A stretch of DNA of 64,000 nucleotides from Vigna angularis (taxonomy: Eukaryota; Streptophyta; Magnoliopsida; Fabales; Fabaceae): contig NC_068975.1 in assembly GCF_016808095.1 (NCBI RefSeq), forward strand, positions 2,790,001 through 2,854,000. Direction: 5' to 3'. Of this stretch, positions 48,102 to 59,929 are shown in pieces; position 1 is the first letter of the stretch, and the number at the start of each line of letters is the position of its first letter. The translations under genes were made by a program, and so were the position numbers. The notes below the pieces were generated by a model, which saw only the letters and a list, made by a program, of their open reading frames with translations, was not told where the DNA came from and did not search any database.

Positions 48102-49139
48102 TTACCCACAAACAACACCTAACAAACATAATGCGATGAAAAGATTCAACCTTGCGCCAAAACCGAAACACCCACTTACACAAATAGTGACAATTTACAA
48201 AGTAGGGATCAGAGAGATATACCTTGAACAAGAAAGGGAGATCAAAACCCCATTTGTGAAGAACCTGGTCTCCTAGCACATCAGGGTTGTCGGAAAGCCA
48301 CGACTTAAGGGAGACCCCATTGGAGGCCAAGAAAGAAGGTCCTGAACCTTAGTCCCTAGATTGCAATATTATCTTCATGTCTTATAGAAGTTATAAAACA
48401 CAATGATTTTATTTCTTAGTCATATAACTCGAGAAAAAACCCTAGTCCATTTTTCTTTTCCCCAATTTCTCTGTTGCTCCTTGCTCGCGGACCACCCAAC
48501 CTTGGGAAAAAGAGGGTTTCTTTGAAATTGTGGTTTTGGTGATGACGAGCATTTAGAACCTTGACTCGTGGGGTGGTGGTGAGTGAAGAACTAGTGATTC
48601 TGGTTGTTCGGAGAAGGCGGTGGCACTATGGAGGTGCGATTTGGGCAGGGCTTCCTTCGTCACGCAATGCATGAAGAGTTTCTTCCTCTTCCACCATGGC
48701 ACAAGGTCACGTTGCCTGAACAGATCGCCACGTTTCAGAAAAAAAAAGTGATGTGGCACATTGTTAGCCATATCAGATTAAATTTAACTACGTTGGTTTT
48801 GGAGAACGAAAAATTATAGTTTCCTTAAGGACAAGGATCAAAGTGTACCAAAATTTGAAAGAGGGACTAAAACTAAAATCGCTTGATAGTTGAGGAACTA
48901 AAAGCATATTTAACCCGTAATTTAGAAAAGGACTATATTCATTCATTTTTAAAATTTGTGAAAAAAATGTATCAAAGTTTGAAATAAGTATGAATTTCAA
49001 CTTAATGTCCAAATTTAAAAACTAAAAAAACATATTTTACTCAAATTAATTAACAGATACAATAATTTTAATTTATTGAAATAACATGTGAAATTATATT
49101 CTTCAAATTAATATAGTTAAATACATTGAATATAACCCG

Positions 49140-49985
49140 AGGAAGAGGACATCTGCGAGGGTGACGACAACGTCGTCGAGGGATCGAGAACAAAAAGTTA
49201 TCAGGCCAGGTGCCTCCAACTTTTTGGGCCCTTACTGGGCTTCAGTTTCTTGAAATGTCCAACAACAGGTTTAAAGGTTTTGTCTCTGCTTCCATCTCTG
49301 CGGCATTCACTAAACTCATTTTGTCTACTAACGAATTTTCTTGCAAATTCCCAACGTGAATCTGCCAACTCCCTCACCTTTTGGAGATTGATGTCAACAA
49401 GAACCGCTTCATCGAGGCAGTTCCTATGTGCATAAGTTGGTTGAAAAAGTTACATAAACTTAAGATGCAAGAGAACATGTTCACCGGCGAAATACCCAGT
49501 AACGTGACCCTCTAGAACGACATGACAGAGTTGAACCTGTCATTTAACCTCTTTTCCAATTCAATCCCGCAAAAACTTGGGAGTTTACACGATTTGAAAA
49601 ACCTTGTTGCATCTTTAATCTCGAACCCAATTTGATTTTGATAAACCCTAATTTGGTGGTGGTTAATTTCATATTTCAGAAACTTTTTGGGTTTCATGAA
49701 TCATAATTTTGTGATGAACCCTAAGCATGAATCGCTAGGGTTGAAGATGATGAAAGGTAGGTTGAAGATGATGAACCCTAATTTGGGTTTCAATTCTTAG
49801 AAACTTTTTTTTATATTTTTTAATTATATATTCTACATATAACCTGCTCTGAATGTGCTGCGTCATTTAATGGTTCCACCTCACACTGTCACATCACTTA
49901 GACGTTAACCCAATTTAACGGCAAGGAGCCAATTGCTTCAATTTTTCACTTTTAGGGACCCAACTGGGAAAAAAAAGAGACCTAT
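49140..49985 (+). pseudogene. HAESA-like (HSL2-type) LRR receptor-kinase fragment
   Basis: From 49210 the plus frame reads LRR repeats: GLQFLEMSNNRFKGFVSASI, then (after a TGA) ICQLPHLLEIDVNKNRF, LHKLKMQENMFTGEIPSNVT, then (after a TAG) DMTELNLSFNLFSNSIPQKL. The order and wording match, from memory, the extracellular repeats of HSL2 receptor kinases, which perceive IDA-type peptides. Two in-frame stops and the lack of signal peptide, transmembrane and kinase parts make it a dead fragment. Downstream, 49850-49985 contains CACTTTTAGGGACCCAACTGGG and CCAATTTAACGGCAAGGAGCC, which look like a Mutator-type end. This may be another gene fragment captured by a MULE, but no matching left end was found. 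Confidence 0.8.
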
Positions 49986-51139
49986 TTAAGAAAATCCAAC
50001 AGAAATAGGGATTGCGGAAGTGGTTTAACCAATAAATAATAATGGTGAACTTTGAAAGTTAAACATGCTTAGAAAATGGAAAAGACATGAAATGATATAG
50101 AATGATATTCACACACACACAACACTATATAGGTACTGCCCAACACCAATTGTAGTACTATAGGACCTTGTTCTCTTACTTTGTGGTGATGGACGTGACT
50201 TCTATAGTGCTCAGTGTTGTTCTTCCATGATTTCACACTCTTATTGCTTCTCAAGGATGTAAACATGTCTTGGCTTGGATCATTTGTTGCAAAATTTTAA
50301 AAAAAGGAATGGAGATTAATGTAATTATTTATAAAAATAATGTAAGAACCTAAAATTAAGAAGGTTAAAAGCTGAAAAAGAGTTTTTTTTAATAGAAGAT
50401 AGGCTTAAATAATTTGATCCCTATTTTTGTTGAGTTTTTCAATGTAGTCGTATTTTTTTAGTTGTTCAAAAAAATTTCAACTTTCATTAATTTTTCTCAA
50501 TTTAGTCCTCTTTTTAACATCGTTTAATTAGTTAAGGGCATGTGAACAGAGTATACCACATGCCAGTTTGTGGTTATTTTGTTATTTTTTTTAATTTTTT
50601 CTTAATTAAAAAAATTATCCACATGTTAAGTTAGCATTGTGTTATTACGTGGAATTAATATTTAAATTAAGATGGTGTATTAGTTTTTGACATGGCTAAA
50701 TATAATTGGTCATTGTAGTTAAAATAATAGATTAGAGATTTTGTGCAGTTCAGATTAGGGATTTGTGAACTGAATAGGGTTTAGAGAAAGAGAGATTTCA
50801 AAAGGAATTAGAGATTTGAATGTGAACAGGAGACGAACATCGTGAAGACATTTGAATTAGAATCGGGGAGAAGACGAAAACAATCACCTCAGGCTTTTGA
50901 AAGATGTACCGAACGTTCACGATAGTTAAGGTTAGTTTGCTTTTGTGCTTCGTTTTGTGTTGTGTTTTTGTTTTAGGGATGAGAAATGGGAAATAGGTTT
51001 TTGCGTTGTGGTATGAGTATTTATTTGGAATGTTTTATGCGGTGTGGTCCTGATATTGACTTTTGAAATGTGTAGAAGTGTAGATGTTGTGGTCCTCGAT
51101 TTCTTTTTCAATGGTGTAGAACCAATGGTCCCCTGTTTG

Positions 51140-53355
51140 AGTGTTTCGGTGGTGGGAGTCTGAAATGAGGAACATTAAAGAGGTCAATTTGGACGACGTT
51201 AAATACTTGATCGTTATTCCACCCATGTATGCATTTACTATTATATATGGTTTATATACATTTATTGCCCCTACTTTTCAGATTTATATTTACTCACATA
51301 TATTAAATCAAGTTTTGATGAAGATCTAGATTCACCCCTACATCAAACTGTGACACTCTTGTCAACAATATGTGCGAGGGCTTCAATAGTGTACTAGTTC
51401 ATACTAGGTCTAAGCCCATTATTTCCATGTTAGAAGACATTAGGGTTTACATTGTCGCAACGGGGATTGCGACGGGACGACGAGCCGAAAACAAACGGAT
51501 TTGAGAAAAAGGTTTTGGGAGTCGCCACCATAATTTATTATTAAAAAGCTATGGAAAACCATAAAATAAGACATGGTCTACGAAAAGAGATTTTCAGGTT
51601 CGGGAATCGGTTACGCGTGAGGAAGGTATTAGCACCCTATCGCGCCTGCCCAAAAGCAGTACCTTTAATTAAATGTATAAAGCTGATGTGGTTTTTTGAA
51701 ATGTTTAAATTTCCCTAAAAAAAATAAATAAAATAAATAAAAAAAGCTATTAAGAAAAAAAAATATTTTTTGTTTTATGAACCCGACAAGAATTGACCTT
51801 GGTCCTACGTACATCCATTTATAATGGACAATTAGGGATCACATAGTTCTTTATCTAGAAAAAGGTTTGTGAGTCTGTTTAAAAATTATTATTGATTGAT
51901 TTAGATTTTTGAAAAGTGAATCCGAAAAAAGATTTGGTTTAACAAGATTGACATCTTTTTTTTAGTTTTGAAGATTTTGTATTTTTATTTATTTAAGAAT
52001 AAGAAAGAAATCGGCCATAGGCCGACACATACTTATAAAAAAAATTATGATTTAAAAAAAACATTATTTGTGTGTAGGAAAAAAAGTACCTTTAGAAAAA
52101 ACTTCAGAGTACAATAAAAAGAGAAAAAGAATGGTGTAGAGGTGACATACCTTTTTAGCTTTCAGTACTCTCCTCTTTCTTCTTTGATGATTGCCGTTGA
52201 CAGAACCCTTATGGGTGAGAACCTATTTTTTTTCTATACTCTCTTTCTATTATTTCTGCATGCTTCTCTCTATCTTTTTTTCTCCCTCTTTTTATATGAC
52301 AGAGTGCGTATTTATATACACACATTATAATATTATGGAAAACAAATTAAATAATATTCAAAACATTGATTATCATTATTGTTAAAAAATCATATTTTCC
52401 TCTTTAAAAGCAACTGACGCAACAAATTATATTAATATACTATTTTAATTATTGTTTATAATTATTAGCATAATATTAATTCAAACTATTACCATATTAA
52501 ACTAACATTTCAAAAAATATTGTGTTTTGGTATTAAAGTTATTATTTTATCCCTTTTTACCCACCATTAATTATTATTCTCTTATTCTTTATTATTTTTA
52601 AATATTTACTTACCCGAACGAAATTGGGTGTTGACATACATTATGAAGAGATGGGCTACGAACAGGACAAAGATGACATCATATGAAGGTTCTATCTGTC
52701 CTAAAGTTCTCAACAGATTTCAAAAGGAATCATGTTTAACTAGATATTGGATACCAAGGTAACTTTAATGATACAATTAACATAATTTCACATGATCATT
52801 ACTTTATTGCTAACCGTGTTATGGTTTTGTATACATGACAGGTGGTCAGCAGATAAATTATTTGAAGTCACACAAATTTCTCAATTTGGGGAGCAATTTA
52901 TTTCAATGTTGACAAATTGGAGTGCATGTGTAGAAAATGGAGCATTATTGGCATTCCTTGTAGTCACGCCCTTACTGTAATGAAATTGTTGAATTTAAAT
53001 GGAGAAGAATACATTGGCCATTAGTTTACGAAGTCAACATATGAAGAGACCTACAACTCGATCATTTATCCTATCAATGGTCAACATGTGTGAGAAATTA
53101 CATCATATCCAGATGTATTACCCCCAAAGAAAAGAACAATGTTAGGAAGGCCTAAGAAGGAAAATGAATTAAGAAAGGGTGGGACCATAAAAAGATGTGG
53201 TGCTTGCAAGCAACTTGGACACAACAAAAAATCTTGCCTACAACGACCTCCAATACAACACACTGAATCAACAATCTCTACACCACAACAAAGTAAAGTA
53301 ATAATATCTCCACCAACAGATTTGATTCTTACGCAACAATCAACTGATGTTTAAT
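51140..53355 (+). pseudogene. MuDR-type transposase relic, split by a solo LTR
   Basis: A short N-terminal-like piece lies near 51141-51230. The C-terminal half starts about 51350 with CDTLVNNMCEGFNSVLVHTR and KPIISMLEDIRVYI, typical of MULE transposases. It is interrupted at 51453-52636 by a solo LTR and resumes with MKRWATNRTK, then RWSADKLFEVTQ. The SWIM zinc-finger region (about 52860-52980) is frameshifted. A zinc knuckle, CGACKQLGHNKKSC, lies after LGRPKKENELRKGG (53139-53240). The catalytic DDE part between the two ends is missing. The gene is dead. Confidence 0.85.
51453..52636. mobile_element. Solo LTR, 1184 bp, target duplication TACAT
   Basis: Begins TGTCGCAACGGGG and ends GGTGTTGACA (TG...CA, inverted TGTC/GACA), flanked by TACAT at 51448-51452 and 52637-52641. 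Removing it restores the transposase frame across RVYI/MKRWA, confirming the boundaries. It is related to the truncated copy at 24113. Confidence 0.92.
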
Positions 53356-53749
53356 TAGTAGAAAATGTTAGGACTTTAATTTTGTAAACAATGTTTTATA
53401 TTTGATGTAATGTTTAATTACAATCCCTGGACAACCCTTTTTTTTTCCTAATGCAAGCATGTATATGCTTTGTCAAAGAGGATGTCATGTATTTTGATAA
53501 CTTTGGGGCTTTGTTAAACTATATTATTGGGTTTATTTTGGTGTATTTATTAATGACCATTGTTGAATATCCCTTCTTGCTTAATGAGTACAATTTTTCA
53601 TGTAATGATTAAACTATATTTGGTTCTAGATAGACACCATTTTCTATTTACCTTTTACACATTGTTAAACACTAATGAGTAAACTTTTTAATTAAAACAC
53701 ATTAATATTACAAATACCCAATTGCATTACATAAACTTCTTACAACAAA

Positions 53750-54327
53750 TCAACCAAGTTTCATCAACATTGATATTACAATTACATTAAAAACACATAT
53801 AACAAACACCACGCCCATTAACACCTTCAACCACTTTTCCAACATAAAAACACATTTCTCTAAACAAGCTATTTCAATCTTTTCAACATCTCTTTCTTCC
53901 ATCTTCATCATAGTTCCAACCATTTCCTCATTTCTCGCACTTTCACGAATCATTTCTTTCACATTCACCATATTTCCACATATATCTTTAGGACTTTCTT
54001 CAATTCCTTCTTCACTACACCATTGAAAAAAGTTGTAGCCAACCAAATCTTCACTCCCATCCTATTCAACAACACACTTCAAAACACACATCTATTCCGT
54101 CCTCAAAACCCAAAAAAGAAAACTTAGATTTGCGCTTCCATGAAACTTACTTTGAAGTTAGGGCAACCCCAAAATTTTCCCCCCTTAATTTTAGGGGTTC
54201 TCGCAATGCAAAATACTGCATTCTCACCACAAAAGTAAGTGAGTTTTATACCCAACCTCCTTGCACAACCACTACTCTGTTCTATGCCCCAACCGTTGCA
54301 TGTGCAAGACGAAGACGAACGAGACAT
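53750..54327 (-). CDS. GRF-type zinc-finger protein with C-terminal membrane segment (At4g04775-like)
   Basis: Two exons, 54327-54151 and 54061-53750, joined by a 89-base GT-AG intron (GTAAGTTTC donor), give 162 residues. Residues 30-73 form a GRF zinc finger: YFCGENAVFC, KFWGCPNF, then GYNFFQWC. Position 68, normally Cys (GCNFFQW), is Tyr, so one zinc ligand may be lost. Residues 75-135 are charged and probably coiled-coil. About 140-160 (WLKVLMGVVFVICVFNVIVI) is a likely transmembrane segment. This layout matches a plant family of unknown function. The gene faces the MuDR relic tail to tail, about 400 bases away, and sits within a Mutator-like element. It may be element cargo or a host gene. 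The intact frame suggests that it is young or used. Confidence 0.75.
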
Positions 54328-55344
54328 TCGTCAACTGAACACTTTTTTGTTCCAGCTTCCACTACCAACTCTTTCTCAACACGAAGAATAATGACAAATT
54401 CTACCTTAAGGACCCCCCCTTAAATGTTAGGGCAAGCATAATAATTTCAGGGTCCACGTAGAAATGATCATTATAAAACACGTCAGCTAGTGAAATCAAT
54501 ACACAATAACACGTCCTTTAAAACAAATTATAGCTCAGCATCTCTAGATGTTGTTTTTGACCACTTAACGAAAAATGGCTTAATTGTTACGATTTTACAA
54601 ATTTTAAGACCCAATTGAGACCGTTTTCAACAAGAGGACCCACTTGAGATTCCTCAACAAATATGAGGACCAAACGAGAGTTTAAACCTATAATATAATT
54701 ATTATATTTATATTTGATTTTTGTTACCTCTAAAAGGAAATAAGATTAGAGTTAGTTTAAATTAGAAGGAAAATTCTTCATTATTTTTAAATCAATTCTA
54801 ACTCCATGTAGCAAAAATCAAACATAAATCTAATAATTATATTTTAATTATATAGTTAGAGTAGGTTTCAAAATTATTTAAAAAATATTTAATAAAAGTG
54901 TAAATTTTAATAAAAATATCAATATAACATTTATATAAAAATTAAATTTGGTTTCAATTTAGAGAGAGACAAAATTACTCCATTAAAAGAAATTGGGACT
55001 GTATTGAATAAAAATAACAAATATAGGAACTGAATTGAATATTAGACAATGAAACATGACCGTGACACAATCATGTGACAATAACATTACCATGTGACAA
55101 TTTTGAATTGACACGAAAATAATTTTTTTTTTTAAATTAAGAAAAAATTTAAATAAAAATAATAACAAAAAAAACTCAATTGAGATATGACATACATGTC
55201 ATTAACTACTTAAAGAACATTTAAAAAGACTAAATTGACAAAAAAAAATAACGAAAATTGAATTATTTTTGAACAAACAAAAAACTGCGATCACGTTAAA
55301 AGAACTCAATAAAAATAAAGACTAAATTAATATTTAAATTTAAA

Positions 55345-56290
55345 AAATAATTAAAATAATGATAAAAATTAATATTATCACATTCTTTTTTTTCAGACGT
55401 TGATGTTTTGTTTAAACTTGACCTAAACTTTCTTCTTAGTCTATTTAAAACTTTATGTCTTCTCGTATCCTTTTAAACATATTTGGGATAGTGCAAAAAC
55501 TTAAAGAGATTACTACTTAAAGAATATTTGAGAAAATTGCTTGCAAAAATAAGTAAAAGAAAAGTACTTGAATGTTTAGGCAAAAGTAGTTATAACGAAT
55601 ATTTGCTTAAGTTTATAGTTTAGTAAAATTTTATTGTTTTCAAAAATCGATTGTGGTATCGTGGTGGAGACAAATCAGTATAAAATAATGTGGTTCTCCT
55701 TCATGTTACTTACAAAATATCTTTCTGTTTGAAATATCTTTGAAATAACTAAAAAAAAATGAGAGACAAAAGTTATAGAAAACACATTTCAACCTCCATT
55801 TTTTTGTCTTATTACATTCCTGAAAGACGCTGAAACACGTTTAACCATAAATAGCAACCAACCAATTTAACTTCATGTCAGTCGACAAGTAACGATCCAA
55901 CCACCCACATCAAAACAAGAAAAAGAAGAGTCTGAGAGATGGTATCAAATCTGTACCTGAAATGGGGCTAAATAATTTTAATTATCTTGCTCTGTGTAAA
56001 TAATAATTTTTGATCTTTTTATAATTATACAAGAGACATGTATACTATAACTAAACATCGTACTCAGTGAATCTGTGATGTCAAACTTGAAACAAAAATT
56101 TGGGGATAAAATTGCAGGCTTACATTCAAATGAAAAGCTTTCACTAGCTTTTGGCAGATTACATGCATAACTTCTTCCTTCCCAACTCATCAACATGAGC
56201 GGGCATTTTATTCTTTCACTAAAATGATGGGATAAAGAAGTTGAAACACTTAGTGTTCTCTCACTTCAAACATCTACATATACTTTTAAT
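55345..56290. other. Intergenic DNA downstream of HMG-CoA lyase
   Basis: No gene recognised. The 3' untranslated region and polyadenylation site of the lyase gene should lie near 55.98-56.30 kb on the minus strand. Confidence 0.4.
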
Positions 56291-56304
56291 AGTACAATAT
56301 GGGA

Positions 56305-59300
56305 TTATATCTTGGAAGCATCAGCTGTGGCTCGGCTAAAGGCAATGGCAGTCTTTGAGCCAGATGGACGGCCCAGATGCTTGCTGATGAAGTCACCAGC
56401 TGACATGAGTTTTGCAAGATCAACGTTGGTTTTCACACCAAGTCCCTTTAGCATGTACACAACATCTTCAGTGGCTACATTTCCAGAAGCTCCCTTAGCA
56501 TAAGGACAGCCACCCAGACCAGAAACTGAAGAATCCACAGCACTGATCCCCATCTGTTTTGATACAAATCAATGTCAATTAAAAACTTTGTTAGAATGCC
56601 AAAAGACAAAATGTGCGCCGGTTTAAACTTGGTTATAAAATCCAAAAACTTAATGGGAAAACATTTTTTTCATAGATGGAATAGAGTGTCCATTAATTTT
56701 AATTGTTCAAAAGTTTGCAGAACAGTTAAGAACTTTTATTGCATGTGATGGAGAAAAAAGGTTCAATAAACTCCATCAAGGGACATGCGAATGAATTTGT
56801 TGACTTACTTGGATGGACACAAGAATATTTGGAAGGGACTGCCCGTAAGTGTCATGGAAGTGGACAGCAAGCTTCTCTGCTGGCACAACAGCCATTACAG
56901 CCAAAAGCATCGGAACTACAGTACCTGATCGCAACAGAATGAACAGAAGACAATATAAGTACTAAGTTCGTATTTGAGTAACCAATAGAAAGTTTTCATA
57001 AAGAATATTCATATTCTATTTTACTACACAGCAAAGAGCTAGACATCTATCATGAAAATCTGCCAAGATCTGACAGTATTTACTTTGTTATAAAAGCATA
57101 GCTAATATAGGCACACAGTGTCACAAAGAAAAATAAATTAATAAGCAGTCAGGACTCAGATCGAGAATCGAGAATAGGCATAGAGAAAACAGGTTGCAGG
57201 GAATTAATAAGGGAAGGATGGCCATGTTAGATACTTTTAATTAGGTGTAGTGCTTAAAACTCATCGTGGAAAAATGTGGATAGAGACAACGTAATACCAC
57301 AAAGCACAAGAAAGGTTGAGTAATAAGCTAATTTTTAGTAAGAGTTGTTTGAAGACATGCCAAACAAAGGAATGCAATCATGGAGCTGATATAGTATGCT
57401 GCATGCTTTTTTTTCTGGGCAAGGGAGAGAAGTAGAGTACGTACAGATAACATGCTTGTCATACTTGGAACTTGGAATGTAAAATAAGAAAACAAGGACA
57501 AATCAATGAATTACCAAAGAAATTCTTCCACGAAATTATAGTCTATACTCTGGTTATAATTAGTTTTCCAAGGAAAATGGATTTATATCCAACACAGAAT
57601 TATGAAGCTTAGGTGATTGCACTAATTACCAGAAGAGACAAGAAGGCCACGCTTTTAGTTTGAGAACAATAAATGTGAGATTCAATGAAAGATATGATGT
57701 AAAATTAATCAATATGCCAAAGAACTGTGGGATATAATCGATCTCTATACTATAAAACGGACAAATAACTACAAAGCAAACTTTAATAGACTAACAAACG
57801 AAGATTTGAAATCTCCCTTATTATAGAAGTGGAGGCTTATCAGACAAAAAATAAAAAAGGTAGCAACACTGAAGATTCCTAATTTTATTTATTTTACACT
57901 ACTTAGAAAAAACCTGTACCAGAATATCACCAAACGGGAGTAGTTTCAACAGAAATATTGAACAAGGTATGAATAGTTTGTAGTTTTCTAAAGGATATAT
58001 CTAATTGATTACCCGGAGTACCAACTCCAATTGTGTCACCAAGCGAGATTTCAAAGCAGCCCATATCATACAGTTCTTTAGCTACATATGCCACTTTTGA
58101 TGGCGGGACAGGTCCTTCCACCGGGCATCCAACAACGCATGATACATACCTATGATATTTCAATACAGAGAAACAGATTGGAATAAGCGAAACAGATTGT
58201 TTCTTTCTTTCATTTAATTGTTAAGAAGAGAGAGAAATGAGATCAAACAAAATTAAAACAGCATAAAACAAAATTGGTATGCTTATTATCAGTTCTTCAC
58301 TTCCGATTAGAGTCATATACGTAAAAACTGCTAGAAATCTAAGATACAAAAACAGATTCCCTGGAACAGCACATGTAGAAAACCCCACCGAAGTAGGATA
58401 TAAATTGTTTAATTAAAAAATATAAATTAATAAATATAAACAGGTAACCGTATTACCCAAAAACAAGAATTGCAGGGCAATAAAAGCAAATTCATCAGAA
58501 AATATCAAAATGGAAAATAAATGCACACTAATAAACATATTGAAATAGAGAAGATTTATACATGGTTAGAGTAATGAAGAAGAGAAAAGTCATACCCTCG
58601 CACAGGAATTGAAAGCTCTTTAGCAGCCCAAGTAACAGCTCGATAGCGGGCAAGGCTCTCTTCAATGCTACAATTAATGTTTGATTTCGAGAAAGATTCC
58701 GAAGCAGATGCAAAAACAGCTACCTCTTTAGCGCCAGCCGCTATAGCAGCTTCAAAACCCTATAAATGTAACAGATCAGATATAACAAAGTAAGTATGTC
58801 CATTTATAGTTGTTCTCGTTATTAGCACCTTTAAATTAGGAGTCAGAACCGGCAATCTAACGCCTCCCAGATTATGAACTGCTTGCATTACATCCTTTGC
58901 ATCTGCCAACTGAAAGGCACAGAAAAAGATTGTTATTCAAGCAGGTAAAACTCAAATCACACTGTAAAATTTCATGATACTCAAACTGACTTGATGTGTT
59001 TGCACCTGGAAGAAAGTTCTGCCACTACAGTCATTCATAATATCAATGGAGTCAAGTAAATATGGTAAAGAAATTATACCTGTGGGACCCATTTGGGAGA
59101 TACAAAACTAGTAGCTTCAATGACAGATAACCCAGAAGACGCCAACCTATGAATCAGTTCAATCTTTACATCTGTTGGTACAATGTTTTTCTCATTCTGT
59201 AATCCATCCCTTGGACCAACCTCAACTATCTTTACAAAATTTGGTATACCTTTCATAAACTGCATTGCCCAATTACAAATTGTAAGTTACTTACCAGCCA

Positions 59301-59905
59301 TAGAAATATGATCAAATCAACCAATTACGCAGAAGGTGCAAATGCAGAATATGAAACACAAAAAGAAGCACCAAGTAGATAAATAATTAATAATTGAACA
59401 AAACGTACTGTATCCATTGCATTACCTTATATGCCATATCCTGTACATTTTTGGTATTGCTCTTTGGACTATACTGATAATCCGACGGGTAAAATGAATT
59501 ATCAATTGCTCCAAATTTCAACGAGTTCTTCCCCATGGTCATAGTCTTTTGACTGAAAGAGTCACCTCGGGACAGGTCCCTTGTTTGCCTTCTCCATGGA
59601 AATGTCTCTGCTGTATACTCTTCATCATCTTCACTGCACCAAAGATAGGCTTCACGAAATGTTATGAAGTAGGAAAGAATAAGTTAAAAAATATATGCAT
59701 CAGTGTAGACTTGTCGTAAACAGCAATGTTTTACTCACTCGCAGCTGTTTGATGTGCTGCAGCTTGGTCCTTCAATCCAGCAGTTTCCCATACCCAAATT
59801 ATCTACTCTGGGACGACAAGCACCGGATGAGAACCTCTGGATTCTATCTATGGTATTCATGCTTGGCAACTTGTCAAGGCCAAGTGGCTCCTCCAAACTT
59901 GACAT
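56305..59905 (-). CDS. HMGCL: 3-hydroxy-3-methylglutaryl-CoA lyase (At2g26800-like)
   Basis: Eight exons on the minus strand: 59905-59739, 59633-59426, 59259-59080, 58909-58829, 58759-58596, 58149-58013, 56924-56809 and 56553-56305. All junctions are GT-AG and in phase, giving 433 residues. The enzyme splits HMG-CoA into acetoacetate and acetyl-CoA, the last step of leucine breakdown in mitochondria. Visible active-site features: [12 protein letters not shown] (R142, D143), HFHDTYG (H334, H336, D337 for the metal) and the lyase signature [14 protein letters not shown] with catalytic Cys367. The N-terminal 125 residues form the plant-specific extension, starting MSSLEEPL, which matches Arabidopsis from memory and fixes the start. 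One oddity is [12 protein letters not shown] where GQALANILVSLQ is usual. Intron 6 is over 1 kb. Confidence 0.95.
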
Positions 59906-59929
59906 GGTGATCTGGATGATTAAAAGGGA

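Larger units (their letters stand above)
46208..48346 (-). pseudogene. Captured mannose-6-phosphate isomerase fragment
   Basis: On the minus strand, exon a (48346-48223) encodes GPSFLASNGVSLKSWLSDNP and, further on, LHKWGFDLPFLFK. A 104-base GT-AG intron follows (48222-48119). Exon b starts at 48118 with VLFVGKALYIQ and continues AHPDKELARILHKLHP and MALAITNFEALCGLITLK to a donor at 46208. This matches plant phosphomannose isomerase, which interconverts mannose-6-P and fructose-6-P. Exon b is split by a hAT element (47552-48101) and a CACTA element (46361-47542). With both removed, the frame rejoins exactly. The intron shows capture at DNA level, not from mRNA. The fragment lacks most of the enzyme and cannot be functional. 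Confidence 0.87.
45752..48916. mobile_element. Pack-MULE (Mutator-like element) carrying a captured PMI gene fragment, 3165 bp with nested insertions
   Basis: The ends are GGGTTAAATATG and its inverted copy CATATTTAACCC. The terminal inverted repeats are long: 45752-45936 mirrors 48735-48916, and 46086-46155 mirrors 48642-48710. The flanks TTAATTTAG (45743-45751) and GTAATTTAG (48917-48925) form a 9-bp duplication with one mismatch. Inside lie two exons and an intron of a mannose-6-phosphate isomerase gene. A CACTA element and a hAT element are inserted in one of those exons. There is no transposase, so it must have been moved by an autonomous relative. The terminal repeats are those of the MITE at 36034. 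Confidence 0.88.
50401..55340. mobile_element. Mutator-like element remnant with transposase relic (limits approximate)
   Basis: The left region 50401-50620 and the right region 55130-55340 are diverged inverted copies, for example TTTAGTC...TTGTTCAAAAA and CTCAATTTAGTC on the left, mirrored on the right. Between them lie a MuDR transposase relic and a GRF zinc-finger gene in convergent orientation. Another Mutator-like end lies at 54430-54690 (inverted GGTTTAAACTCTCGTTTGGTCC), so the true right boundary could be there, or elements may be nested. No clean 9-bp duplication was found. Confidence 0.5.

Noticed and set aside
48604..48819. 71-codon frame at the Pack-MULE right end
   Set aside because: It lies in the terminal inverted repeat and has a mirrored partner frame at the left end, so openness is not evidence of a gene.
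50401..54690. Exact 9-bp target duplication for the MuDR relic
   Set aside because: I compared flanks at both candidate right ends and found no convincing match.
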